Positions 1-8,010 of a stretch of DNA of 51,230 bases are shown one piece after another. The position numbers were made by a program, and so were the translations under genes. The stretch lies in NCBI RefSeq assembly GCF_014502795.1, contig NZ_JACVHF010000019.1, positions 1 through 51,230 of the forward strand. The letters are read 5' to 3'. Positions within the stretch are counted from its first letter, which is position 1. Each line of letters opens with the position of its first letter. Source of the DNA: Heliobacterium chlorum. GTDB taxonomy: Bacteria > Bacillota > Desulfitobacteriia > Heliobacteriales > Heliobacteriaceae. A model generated the notes under the pieces. That model ran no database searches. It was not told the DNA's origin and saw nothing but the letters and a program-made list of their open reading frames with translations.

Positions 1-250
1 AGCTAATCGGACGCGGACCCATCCAAGAGCGGATTGCTCCTTTGGTTGTCCGGGGATGTCCCCAGACAACGTTATGCGGTATTAGCAGCCCTTTCGGGCT
101 GTTATCCCCCACTCTCAGGCAGGTTATCCACGCGTTACTCACCCGTCCGCCACTAAGAGCTTCCATCGAAACTTCAGCTCTCCGTTCGACTTGCATGTGT
201 TAGGCATGCCGCCAGCGTTCGTCCTGAGCCAGGATCAAACTCTCCACAAA
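1..250 (-). rRNA. rrs: 16S ribosomal RNA, 5' portion (3' end outside window)
   Basis: The complement of 233-243 is AGAGTTTGATC, the universally conserved start of bacterial 16S rRNA. It is followed leftwards by the complement of the GGACGAACGCTGGCGGC block and by the V1/V2 region. The mature 5' end is placed about seven bases upstream of AGAGTTTGATC by analogy with known 16S genes. The gene reads leftwards and leaves the window at base 1, so only about 250 bases are present. The rest of the rrn operon (23S, 5S, possible tRNAs) should lie outside the left edge. Confidence 0.97.
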
Positions 251-507
251 ATATTGTAGATAAGCTTGAGTCAAGCTCTATGAAATCTTAACAAATCCAT
301 CCTACTTTAGGCTTGTGCATTTTAATCATGGCAATACATTTAGGCTAAACGCTCAAGTATGCCGACCAAGATGCCCTTGCTTTTCAGAAGGTTTGTCCGT
401 CCCGCTTGCGCGGGCCGAATTAACTTTAATTTCGCACGCTTTTGCTTTAACAACTGTTTGATTTTCAAGGACCAAAGAAATCCTCCCGAACTACCGGGCG
501 GAACCTT
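251..507 (-). other. rrn operon leader
   Basis: This is the transcribed leader between the rrn promoter and 16S, about 260 bases, rich in short inverted repeats (for example around the complement of 265-280, GCTTGAGTCAAGC). The complement of 465-480 reads TTTGGTCCTTGAAAAT, the kind of TTTGAAAA-containing element seen in Firmicutes rrn leaders and spacers. An open reading frame crossing this stretch (340-633, minus) has no ribosome binding site and is ignored. Confidence 0.6.
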
Positions 508-536
508 ATAATACCACGCTTTATTTCTCATTTCAA
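508..536 (-). promoter_or_regulatory. Proximal rrn promoter (sigma-A type)
   Basis: On the minus strand TTGAAA (complement of 531-536) is followed by exactly 17 bases and TATTAT (complement of 508-513). This is a near-consensus sigma-A promoter pointing towards 16S, with transcription expected from about 500. Confidence 0.75.
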
Positions 537-648
537 CTGGTATTTTTAGGCAAAGACTTGTTTTGCTTTTAGACCACAAAACAGAATCATACACCCTTTG
601 GGGAACTGCCTCTTTGTATAGGGCATTCTGCACCTCGACAGGAATTGT

Positions 649-677
649 AGTTTATCACTAATTCAAGGCAACTTCAA
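649..677 (-). promoter_or_regulatory. Possible distal rrn promoter
   Basis: TTGAAG (complement of 672-677), a 17-base spacer and TAAACT (complement of 649-654) on the minus strand, preceded by AT-rich sequence that could act as an UP element. Tandem promoters are common for rrn operons. This one is weaker than the proximal promoter and is offered as a candidate only. Confidence 0.4.
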
Positions 678-713
678 TCAGAAATATTTCCCAATTAACT
701 TGAACTTGCTATA

Positions 714-729
714 ACTTCGGTACCGAAGT
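714..729. promoter_or_regulatory. Perfect 16-bp palindrome between rrn and the divergent gene
   Basis: ACTTCGGTACCGAAGT is a perfect inverted repeat with no loop. It lies in the 600-base divergent region between the rrn promoters and the small gene at 859. It lacks a T-tract, so it is not an intrinsic terminator. A dimeric regulator's operator is the simplest reading; the regulator is unknown. Confidence 0.4.
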
Positions 730-858
730 ATCGCAGTTAGGACCGTTCTACCAGTAAGAAGTCTCAGACACATTGTTAGACAGCTTTCTTCTTGATAAGA
801 TGTGTGTACAGTAACTGTTCAACCAATTTGATTCATTTTTTAAAGAGGTGACTGATAA

Positions 859-1191
859 ATGACCCAAACACCTCCTACGCAAAGACAGTTAAACTGGATT
901 CAAATACTGTCAAAACAAGCTGGAGTGTTACTCATTGAACTGGATACTGAAGTATTGAAGGAAAAAAAGAGTCCAGAAACTACAGAACAAGCAAAAGATA
1001 TCATCAACGCGTTGGATCGGTTGTGCGCATTCCTTCAAGAGACTATTTTGGAACGAGATAACGACTTACCAGATATCCATTCCGAAAATACAACACGTAA
1101 AGACGTTGAAACATTAAGCACTTTTTACGATGTGCCGCCGTACGTCTCTGAACTTGCATTAAGTAAGTTAAAGTCAAAACAGCTTGTCTAA
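859..1191 (+). CDS. Small hypothetical protein, 110 aa
   Basis: I do not recognise a named family. The 110-residue soluble protein has no signal peptide or membrane segment and is charged and mostly helical in character. Its N-terminus, TQRQLNWIQILSKQAG (residues 7-22), resembles the short TxxQxxYIxxLxxxAG motif found in various small Firmicutes and phage proteins, but I cannot name a function. GAGGTG at 845-850 is a good ribosome binding site eight bases before the ATG, which supports real translation. It stands alone, divergent from the rrn operon, and is followed by a strong hairpin terminator. No catalytic or metal-binding motif is visible. Confidence 0.65.
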   Translation: MTQTPPTQRQLNWIQILSKQAGVLLIELDTEVLKEKKSPETTEQAKDIINALDRLCAFLQETILERDNDLPDIHSENTTRKDVETLSTFYDVPPYVSELALSKLKSKQLV

Positions 1192-1268
1192 AACGTAAAC
1201 CAACTTTACGTCCGTTTTACAAAATAAACAAACATCGATAAGATAGGATATTCTCACACAAAGACACT

Positions 1269-1310
1269 GAAAGTCTATCGCGTTTACAGGCGATAGACTT
1301 TCTATATTTT
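1269..1310 (+). terminator. Intrinsic terminator after the 110-aa gene
   Basis: A 13-bp perfect stem, GAAAGTCTATCGC (1269-1281) with GCGATAGACTTTC (1290-1302), an 8-base loop, then TATATTTTT. It closes the transcript of the gene at 859-1191. Confidence 0.8.
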
Positions 1311-1479
1311 TACGACGAAGACAGTTAATCCTGTTATGTAGCTTTAGGTCCATACATAAAGAGCTAAATATCATTTCGAAATATGATTCGTCGCTGGCAA
1401 TCGTTTTTTTCGACAACAGTTATTTCAAAAAAAATGATTCCCCTGTAAATCTTTTCTCTCCAAATACACGTTATAGTAT

Positions 1480-2055
1480 ATGGGGAAGGTGCTCCGATTC
1501 AGGAACAGTTTCACAAGGATGTGGCGGCGATTGGACGATAACCAACTGATCAAAAAAATCCACCAGGGCAACGCCGATGCCCTAGAACGGTTGATTCAAA
1601 AATATTACCCCGAAATTTACCGCTTTTGTTATCGGAAAACGGGGAACCCTCATATTGCCGCCGATCTCACGCAAGAGGTTTTTTTACGACTTGTCAAATC
1701 GCTCGACAACTATATCCATGAGGGTAAATTCAAAAGCTATCTATTTACGATCGCCTTGAATCTCTGCCACGATTATTTCCGAAAACAGCCCCCAGGAATG
1801 CAACGTCTTGATGATTTTGAAGTCCCTGCAGCAGAAAATCAGATTACCCGAATCGAACAGTCCTACGTCGTCAAGGAAGCCCTAAGCCGCTTGCCCGATA
1901 TCCAAAAAGATGTGGTTATCCTCCGTTTTTACCACGATCTGACGCTCCCCGATATTGCAGACATTATCGGTGCCAACCTATCCACCACCAAATCCCGCTT
2001 AAAGCAAGGGTTGGAGAAGCTGAAGAAATTCTTTCGAGAGGAGGACTTCTGTTGA
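1480..2055 (+). CDS. ECF-type RNA polymerase sigma factor
   Basis: A sigma-70-family extracytoplasmic-function sigma factor that would direct RNA polymerase to a small regulon. Region 2 is clear: residues 30-75 contain the conserved DLTQEVFLRL core (62-71), followed by the -10-binding helix through YLFTIALNLCHDYFRK (87-102). Region 4 (about 131-182) has the LPDIQKDVVILRF and IADIIG...STTKSRL helix-turn-helix. At 191 aa it is of normal size. The ATG at 1480 has no clear ribosome binding site. ATG at 1519 (residue 14) is an alternative and leaves all domains intact. Its stop overlaps the next gene's start, so the two are translationally coupled; that neighbour is the obvious candidate for its regulator. 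Confidence 0.92.
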   Translation: MGKVLRFRNSFTRMWRRLDDNQLIKKIHQGNADALERLIQKYYPEIYRFCYRKTGNPHIAADLTQEVFLRLVKSLDNYIHEGKFKSYLFTIALNLCHDYFRKQPPGMQRLDDFEVPAAENQITRIEQSYVVKEALSRLPDIQKDVVILRFYHDLTLPDIADIIGANLSTTKSRLKQGLEKLKKFFREEDFC

Positions 2056-2822
2056 CAGACCAGAAACTCAAGGAAATCCTACACCGGTACTCGGTACCAG
2101 AGATCGACCCGGCTCATTTGCGTCAAACGATCCAACTAGCCCAAAAAGAACTGAACCGAGCCAGAATCTACGGCAAAATCACCTTCTGGGAATTGCTCGC
2201 CGGACAGATTCGCTATATCTCCCCCTACATCTGGATCGCCCAAGCAGCCTTGTTGGTCCTGGTGTTTAGCCTCCTGCCCCACCTCAGCCGTATCGGTGAC
2301 GCCCAACAAACTGCCATGGCCGTACTTTCCACCTCGTCACCGCTACTCGCGCTCGTTGCTGTCCCGGAGCTAGGAAAAAGCCTGCACTATCAGATGTGGG
2401 AAATGGAGATGGCTTGTCGCTTCAATCTGCAAAAACTGATTCTGCTGCGCCTTATCCTCTTCGGTGTTGCCGATCTTATCGTCATCACCACCCTCTTGCT
2501 TTTCTCCAGCACCCATTCCCCCGTCAGCCTGATCCACCTGGGTATGTATATCCTTGTCCCCTTCACCATGGCAAACAGTCTCTACCTCTTTATATTGCGA
2601 AAAGTACGGGGTAAAGCAGCCACGGCAGCCGCTTTGTCCGCGGGAATATTTCTCTCCCTGGGATTTGCGCTGTTGTCCCGCTTTAGCGATGCTTATGCGG
2701 TCACCACCCTGACGGGGTGGTTCCTGCTGTTCTTCCTGTCAGCCTGGATATTAACCCGAGAAATCTCTACCCTCTTTACTTACTTTAGCGAAGGGGAACA
2801 ACTCATATGGATCCGTTCATGA
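2052..2822 (+). CDS. Six-TM membrane protein coupled to the sigma factor (candidate anti-sigma)
   Basis: Unknown family, 256 aa. It starts at TTG 2052, inside the sigma factor stop (TTGA overlap), with GAGAGGAGG at 2036-2044 as ribosome binding site. About 55 cytoplasmic residues, predicted helical and charged, precede roughly six hydrophobic segments (about 56-75, 83-100, 126-147, 157-181, 189-208, 215-233). There is no zinc-finger (HC2) anti-sigma motif. The coupling to an ECF sigma gene and the soluble N-terminus before membrane segments fit a membrane-bound anti-sigma factor, but this is inference from position only. An accessory permease subunit for the downstream ABC transporter is the alternative. 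Confidence 0.75.
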   Translation: MTDQKLKEILHRYSVPEIDPAHLRQTIQLAQKELNRARIYGKITFWELLAGQIRYISPYIWIAQAALLVLVFSLLPHLSRIGDAQQTAMAVLSTSSPLLALVAVPELGKSLHYQMWEMEMACRFNLQKLILLRLILFGVADLIVITTLLLFSSTHSPVSLIHLGMYILVPFTMANSLYLFILRKVRGKAATAAALSAGIFLSLGFALLSRFSDAYAVTTLTGWFLLFFLSAWILTREISTLFTYFSEGEQLIWIRS

Positions 2823-2933
2823 ATCAATCCCGATGCAAGTAAGTCCTGCCTTCATTGACGAACATTATAGTAGGTAAGAGGCCGCCTAAAATCGCTGGAT
2901 AGTAACTTTTTTTGTCGAGGAGGATCAACGGAT

Positions 2934-3812
2934 ATGGAACTCACCATGGATCGATTGACAAAGATGTATGGCTCTAAAGTAGCTGTAGACCGGTTGACGG
3001 CCACCTTACATAAAGGCGTCTACGGTTTGGTCGGTGCCAATGGTTCCGGAAAGACGACGCTGATGCGAATGATCTGTGACATCCTCAAGCCGACTTCCGG
3101 TGTGATTGCCTATAACGGAACCGATATCCACCGGCTCGGTGAAGATTACCGAGACTTATTGGGCTACCTTCCGCAGCATTTTGGCTACTACCCCGATTTC
3201 AGTGCCTATGACTTCCTCATGTATATGGCCGCCCTAAAAGGGCTGCCCCAATCCAAAGCGAAACAAAAGAGTCTCGAACTGCTAGAACTCGTCGGGCTGA
3301 CCGGCGAGAAAGGGAAAAAAATCAATTCATTTTCGGGCGGGATGCGTCAACGGCTTGGCATCGCCCAGGCGATGCTCAATGATCCGAAAATCCTGATCCT
3401 CGACGAACCTACCGCCGGCCTCGACCCGAAAGAACGGGTTCGTTTTCGCAATCTCATCAGTTCATTCGGAACGGAAAGGATCGTCATCTTGTCCACCCAT
3501 ATCGTATCGGATGTGGAGTATATCGCCGATGAAATCCTAATCATGCGAAAGGGTACCCTGCTTGACCACGGGCCTGTTAACCACATCACTGCCCACATCC
3601 ATGGAGCCGTCTGGGAGTGTGAAGTATCGGAATCGGAAGCGGCCCAATTAAATGATCGATATACCATTAGCCACCTAAAACACCTCGGCTCAGGAGTCAA
3701 CCTTCGGATCGTATCGGAAAGTAAACCTTGTGAAAGCGCCCTGCCCACCTCCCCCACCTTAGAAGATCTCTACTTGCACTACTTTAAAGAAGAAAGCCAT
3801 CGCGACCGTTAA
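2934..3812 (+). CDS. ABC transporter ATP-binding protein
   Basis: The cytoplasmic ATPase of an ABC-2-type transporter. Walker A is GANGSGKTT (34-42), the Q-loop glutamine is 81 in GYLPQHFG, the signature is FSGGMRQRLG (133-142), Walker B is ILILDEPTAGLDP (153-165) and the switch histidine is 189 in STHIVSD. At 292 aa it has the usual 75-residue C-terminal extension of exporter-type ATPases and ends in a LEDLYLHYF-type tail. GAGGAGG lies just before the ATG. It is followed by two paralogous permeases and is preceded by the sigma/membrane-protein pair, so the sigma factor probably controls it. The substrate cannot be read from the sequence; antimicrobial-peptide or lipid export would be typical. 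Confidence 0.93.
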   Translation: MELTMDRLTKMYGSKVAVDRLTATLHKGVYGLVGANGSGKTTLMRMICDILKPTSGVIAYNGTDIHRLGEDYRDLLGYLPQHFGYYPDFSAYDFLMYMAALKGLPQSKAKQKSLELLELVGLTGEKGKKINSFSGGMRQRLGIAQAMLNDPKILILDEPTAGLDPKERVRFRNLISSFGTERIVILSTHIVSDVEYIADEILIMRKGTLLDHGPVNHITAHIHGAVWECEVSESEAAQLNDRYTISHLKHLGSGVNLRIVSESKPCESALPTSPTLEDLYLHYFKEESHRDR

Positions 3813-3848
3813 GCCAAAGTAAATAGCCAGAGGGGGTAAGCAAGGGAT

Positions 3849-5162
3849 ATGGAACCCTTTTTAAAACAATTCATCCGGTTTGAGATGAAGAAGATTGCAG
3901 GAACGCGCTTTACCATCCTGGTACTTCTATCAGCAATGCTGTGTAATCTGTTCTTATTCGCTCTAAATGTGCAAGAGCAGAGGAATTACGGCGGCATCGT
4001 CGAGTTCCATGGAATCGAGGCGATACAACGAGATCGACAACTGATGGGCCGACTAAAAGGGTTTTTGACGGATGAGTATAGGCAAACCATCGAAGTCCAG
4101 CGAACTGCCATTGAGAACAACCCCGATAATTTGGAACTCGACGAAAAAGGTATGGAGAAAAAAATCGAAGTACTCCGTTCTTTCGGATACGGTGAAGAAG
4201 CAATCGCCAAAACACCGCCCATCATGAAAGTAAAAGGGGACGTTTATTTAGGCGAGTTGAACGCCTACGAATTCTACCGTTCCCATACGAGCCTCTTGAG
4301 CTACATCCCCAAAGTCATCGAGGAACTGCGAGAGGGAAACATCGACGGGATCTATGAACGTCGAATAAATCCCGCTCATCCGGTAAAGCCGGAGCTGTCT
4401 ATGGCAGAAGTGAATACACTGCTGCAGATGTACGAACGAATAGACAATGAACGTACGAAAAACCCCGTCTACTACGACTACTTTTACGGATGGCGTAATC
4501 TCTGTGAAGAATTTCCTTTCATTACAGTGGTTGTTCTCGGCGCCATCATCATCATCTGCCTTTCACCCGTCTTTTCCCAAGAGTACAGCCTACATACGGA
4601 CGCGATCATTCTTACGACAAAATACGGCAAAAGTACGCTGATCAAAGCCAAAATCATCAGTGCCTTTTTATTCGCCACGCTCGTTTACATCTGCTTCGCA
4701 GCCATAAATCTTGGATTATACGCCGCTTTTTTTGGAATGGACGGCGCAAACAGCAGCATCCAATTGTACGCCTGGTATTATCAGTCTCCCTATAACCTGA
4801 CCTATGGGGAACTCTATCTAACACTCCTCGGCTTAGGTTATCTCGGATTGATGTTCATGACAGCTATCACCCTATTTATCTCATCGAGAGGAAAAAACCC
4901 CTTCATCTCCGTCGTCCTTTCGGGACTCCTTTTATATGTCCCGAACATCGATCTATCCGTTCAATCCCACCTGGCCTACAAAATCATGTCCCTTTTCCCG
5001 GTGAACATCATGAGAGCGAATGACGATTTTGAATTAGGGGTACTTTATGATTTTTTTGGCCTCATCCTAACCCAACCAGTCGCCATGGCCACGGCCGCAT
5101 TTCTAGGTCTGGTATTGCTCATTCCCACTGCCTATCGGTCTTTTCAGAGGCATGAAGCGTGA
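3849..5162 (+). CDS. ABC-2-type transporter permease, paralogue 1
   Basis: A 437-aa membrane protein: one N-terminal membrane helix (about 18-40), a large polar domain of about 175 residues (about 41-218) that should face outside, then five to six helices (about 222-245, 270-298, 320-345, 352-372, 400-430). This is the architecture of ABC-2 permeases with a big extracytoplasmic domain between TM1 and TM2. AGAGGGGG precedes the start. The next gene is a clear paralogue: both share MGR(L/F)KG(F/Y)(L/F)TDEY near residues 70-80, the QEYS/EEYS...TDA(I/L)ILTT(K/R)YGK block after TM2 and QSPYNL in the C-terminal half. The two probably form a heterodimer with the ATPase encoded upstream. Confidence 0.85.
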   Translation: MEPFLKQFIRFEMKKIAGTRFTILVLLSAMLCNLFLFALNVQEQRNYGGIVEFHGIEAIQRDRQLMGRLKGFLTDEYRQTIEVQRTAIENNPDNLELDEKGMEKKIEVLRSFGYGEEAIAKTPPIMKVKGDVYLGELNAYEFYRSHTSLLSYIPKVIEELREGNIDGIYERRINPAHPVKPELSMAEVNTLLQMYERIDNERTKNPVYYDYFYGWRNLCEEFPFITVVVLGAIIIICLSPVFSQEYSLHTDAIILTTKYGKSTLIKAKIISAFLFATLVYICFAAINLGLYAAFFGMDGANSSIQLYAWYYQSPYNLTYGELYLTLLGLGYLGLMFMTAITLFISSRGKNPFISVVLSGLLLYVPNIDLSVQSHLAYKIMSLFPVNIMRANDDFELGVLYDFFGLILTQPVAMATAAFLGLVLLIPTAYRSFQRHEA

Positions 5163-5244
5163 ACGTAGGAAGAAACGTTGGAAATCCTCTATGACCCGTC
5201 GAAAAAGCGATAGGGCCTAACGGAGCTTAAGGAGGAAGACAGCC

Positions 5245-6525
5245 GTGAAGTGGTTGATCCAGTTTGAGCTAAGAAAAATTGCCGGGAGGCCTTTAACCGC
5301 CTGGGTACTCTTCGGCGCTCTACTCCTCACGGCACTCTTCTTCGCCATCAATGTACTGAGTCAAATCCATAACATAAACAATATGAAAAGCTTGCGAGGC
5401 CTCGAAGCGATTGCCTATGACAAGGAGAGCATGGGGCGATTCAAAGGCTATTTTACCGATGAATATATCCAAACGTATGAAACCGAACGAAAGGCCATTG
5501 AAAAAAACCCCGCGAACCTCGCCGTCAACCCTAATGCAACGGACGTAAAAAAAGATTTGCTCCGCATCTATGGCGTCAGTGACACAGAGATAGCCGAAAC
5601 TCCGCCTGTGATGACCGTTACACCCGAAGTTTATTTGCGTGAACTAGATCCTTACGATACGATCATGCGTCATCTCGGACGTCAATATCGTCTGTCCGAA
5701 ATCATAGCGGAATTACAGTCTGGAAACTTCAACTCCATCTATGAACGGCACTCCACTGTCAAACCTACCTTTTCCGGCGAAGAGGTGCATAAGCTCCTCC
5801 AGATGTACGAACAAATCAACAGCCCCTATTACTACGACTACTACGGGGGATGGGAAAACCTATGTACAGAGTTTCCCTACTTCGTCGCGATTGTGCTTGG
5901 CGCCGTCGTTGTCATCAGCCTGTCTCCCGTCTTCGCAGAGGAGTACAGTCAACAGACCGATGCCCTCATTCTGACGACAAGATATGGCAAAAACAAGGTG
6001 ATCGCCGCTAAACTGTTCAGCTCATTTCTCTTTGTCACTGCACTTTATCTGTTTTTTGCCATGATACACTTTCTCTTATTTGCGGCCTATTTTGGCTTGG
6101 ACGGGTATAACTGCAATATACAGTTGAACATGTATTTTTACCAATCTCCCTATAACCTAGCTTTTTGGCAGTTCTATCTGACGGAATTAAGCCTCGGATA
6201 TATTGGATTGATTTTGATGGCGACCATCACGCTGTTCCTTTCGTCAAAAGGAACCAGTCCCTTTATTTCGGTGATTCTGTCAGCGCTGCTGCTTTACGCC
6301 CCAAGTATCGACTTGTCCGAAACGTCCTATCTCGCCGATAAAATCTTATCCCTGTTTCCCTTTCATATCATGCACCCTACCTATCACTTTGAGATAGCCC
6401 TATTCTATAACCTCTTCGGCCTCATCCTGACCCAGCCGGTGGCCATGGCGCTGACGGCCCTACTCGGTTCGCTTTTGTTTACGCCGGCTGCTTACCGAAC
6501 TTTTCAACAGCATGAGGTGAAATAG
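5245..6525 (+). CDS. ABC-2-type transporter permease, paralogue 2
   Basis: A 426-aa tandem paralogue of the preceding permease with the same plan: TM1 at about 17-38, a polar domain to about 208, then five to six helices. Shared blocks include MGRFKGYFTDEY, TDALILTTRYGKNK, QSPYNL and FGLILTQPVAMA. It starts at GTG 5245 with AAGGAGGAAG as ribosome binding site. Similarity runs the full length, so the pair arose by gene duplication, and both keep intact membrane segments. It is the last gene of the sigma-factor cluster and ends just before a bidirectional terminator. The substrate is unknown. Confidence 0.85.
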   Translation: MKWLIQFELRKIAGRPLTAWVLFGALLLTALFFAINVLSQIHNINNMKSLRGLEAIAYDKESMGRFKGYFTDEYIQTYETERKAIEKNPANLAVNPNATDVKKDLLRIYGVSDTEIAETPPVMTVTPEVYLRELDPYDTIMRHLGRQYRLSEIIAELQSGNFNSIYERHSTVKPTFSGEEVHKLLQMYEQINSPYYYDYYGGWENLCTEFPYFVAIVLGAVVVISLSPVFAEEYSQQTDALILTTRYGKNKVIAAKLFSSFLFVTALYLFFAMIHFLLFAAYFGLDGYNCNIQLNMYFYQSPYNLAFWQFYLTELSLGYIGLILMATITLFLSSKGTSPFISVILSALLLYAPSIDLSETSYLADKILSLFPFHIMHPTYHFEIALFYNLFGLILTQPVAMALTALLGSLLFTPAAYRTFQQHEVK

Positions 6526-6592
6526 ACCCACCCGCTTAGGATGGCTTCGGTTCAGCATCGCCTAGAACAACGATCTTTTCACCTTAAGCCTA

Positions 6593-6628
6593 AAGCCCTC
6601 TGCGTTCCCTTGGCATCGCAGAGGGCTT
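6593..6628. terminator. Bidirectional terminator between convergent operons
   Basis: A 12-bp stem, AAGCCCTCTGCG (6593-6604) with CGCAGAGGGCTT (6617-6628), between the end of the ABC cluster (plus) and the end of gerAB (minus). T-tracts are modest on both sides. The right arm overlaps the gerAB stop codon. Confidence 0.65.
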
Positions 6629-7748
6629 ATCCCTGTGATTCATCGTGAAGATCAACTTCAGGACTCCCTTGTCGCCCCCGCTGCTTGACCTCCCCCACGA
6701 TCCATAAGATCAGCGGTAAGGCTACCTGAAAAGGAAAAGCAAAATACAGGTAGACTTCAGACGCCCATCGGGCCATCTGCTTTGTATTGTTGAATAAGTT
6801 AGCAGCAAAAAGGAATTCTAGTAAGCCCAAGGGGACTGCTAGAAAAGGGTATTCCTTACACCCTAAAGCGTTGGAAAAACCCTTACAAGCGGCGTAGAAA
6901 CAAAGAGATATTTTAGTAAACCCTGCAAAAATGGCAATTAAAAAGACGACCACCTCTACCCGCTGTAGAAAGTCGCCTACGTTGATGGTTTGTACCGCTA
7001 AATAGGCTGGAAAATAGGTCGCTTGATATCTCTCTGGGCCAATTACGGCCATGACCGAAGTGACTGAAAGTAAGATGATTGCGCCTCCGATAACCAATCC
7101 CGCAAGGTACACCTTGGTCATCGCCTTCGTTTTCTTACTACTATAAATGATCATCATAAAGATGACTGTTTCTGCAAAAGGAAAACTAAAAAGGTGTAAC
7201 GCCGCAGAGACGATACCCTCACTGTTCTGGTGCAAAGGGGGTTGTAATCGCTGGATATTTAGATTGGGCGTTAAAAAGAGAAAGGTGAAAGCTGCCGCAA
7301 AGACTATAATCGGAAAATAGATCTCCCCACTCCGAGCAATGACCTCTAAACCTTCCTTCGTCGCCCAAAGGGCCAAAAGGCATAATATCACCATGGGAAT
7401 GGCTAAGGGTGTCTCCGGCATCGCCGTAACGTTGATAAACTGCCCGAAGTTGTCCAGTACCAGAGCGCATAAGGTAAAGGCATAGAAAGCGAACATAAAG
7501 TTGATAAACCTGCCAACAATTTTCCCCAATATCTGTTCGTTGATCTCCAGCAAGTTCCGCTCCGGAAAGAGAGATAATATCCGGGCGTAGACAAGCACCA
7601 TTGGAACTGTCATAACAATAGCGAGTATAACCGCCGCCCAAATATCTTGCTTCGCTTCAGTGCCCACGGGCAATATTATAGTGCTACCGGTGATAAACAA
7701 GATAAGCAAGTAGACGATCTGTTTGAACGACAGTAATTCTCGCCTCAT
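6627..7748 (-). CDS. gerAB: Spore germination receptor B subunit (GerAB family)
   Basis: The GerAB/YndE-family integral membrane subunit of a germinant receptor in the inner spore membrane. It belongs to the amino acid-polyamine-organocation transporter superfamily and is thought to bind the small-molecule germinant. The 373 aa begin with SFKQIVYLLILFITGSTIIL, typical of the family, and contain about ten membrane helices. It is the last gene of the operon A-C-D-B here rather than the commoner A-B-C order. The gap from the small gene upstream is about 10 bases. Expression in the forespore (sigma-G) is expected from the family. Confidence 0.93.
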   Translation of the reverse strand: MRRELLSFKQIVYLLILFITGSTIILPVGTEAKQDIWAAVILAIVMTVPMVLVYARILSLFPERNLLEINEQILGKIVGRFINFMFAFYAFTLCALVLDNFGQFINVTAMPETPLAIPMVILCLLALWATKEGLEVIARSGEIYFPIIVFAAAFTFLFLTPNLNIQRLQPPLHQNSEGIVSAALHLFSFPFAETVIFMMIIYSSKKTKAMTKVYLAGLVIGGAIILLSVTSVMAVIGPERYQATYFPAYLAVQTINVGDFLQRVEVVVFLIAIFAGFTKISLCFYAACKGFSNALGCKEYPFLAVPLGLLEFLFAANLFNNTKQMARWASEVYLYFAFPFQVALPLILWIVGEVKQRGRQGSPEVDLHDESQG

Positions 7749-7758
7749 TTTACCCTCC

Positions 7759-8010
7759 TCACTGGGGCATCCTTCCCAACCAAAAGTCCAACCTTTCCGC
7801 TATGCTCAGAAGGCCTACCTGAGTAGCCATGTAAACCGTAAAGACCAACCCCGGTAGTAATAGGAACAGATAGAACGCTAGTTCCTTCCGCTGCTTCTGA
7901 CGATAAAGTTGCCTTGCTTCGACAAGACCAAAGAAGGAAAAGAGCACAAAGATAAAATAATGATATTCCAACTCATTCACCAACTCTTGTCGGTTCTGAA
8001 AGCTTAGCAC
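7759..8010 (-). CDS. Small two-TM protein in the germination operon (D-subunit-like)
   Basis: An 83-aa protein with two hydrophobic segments (about 17-31 and 44-66) separated by a basic stretch, RQLYRQKQRK. Small two-helix proteins of this size encoded in gerA-type operons have been described as D proteins that modulate receptor function; position and topology match, but I cannot confirm sequence homology. The GTG start at 8010 overlaps the end of gerAC by 38 bases. Neither this nor the in-frame TTG (7983) or GTG (7980) has an ideal ribosome binding site, so the true start is uncertain. Confidence 0.75.
   Translation of the reverse strand: MLSFQNRQELVNELEYHYFIFVLFSFFGLVEARQLYRQKQRKELAFYLFLLLPGLVFTVYMATQVGLLSIAERLDFWLGRMPQ

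Noticed and set aside
340-633. 97-aa open frame, minus strand
   Set aside because: It lies in the rrn leader and promoter region, has no ribosome binding site and no protein-like features.
1174-1416. 80-aa open frame, minus strand
   Set aside because: It runs through the terminator hairpin of the 110-aa gene and into the region upstream of the sigma factor gene; no ribosome binding site or family resemblance.
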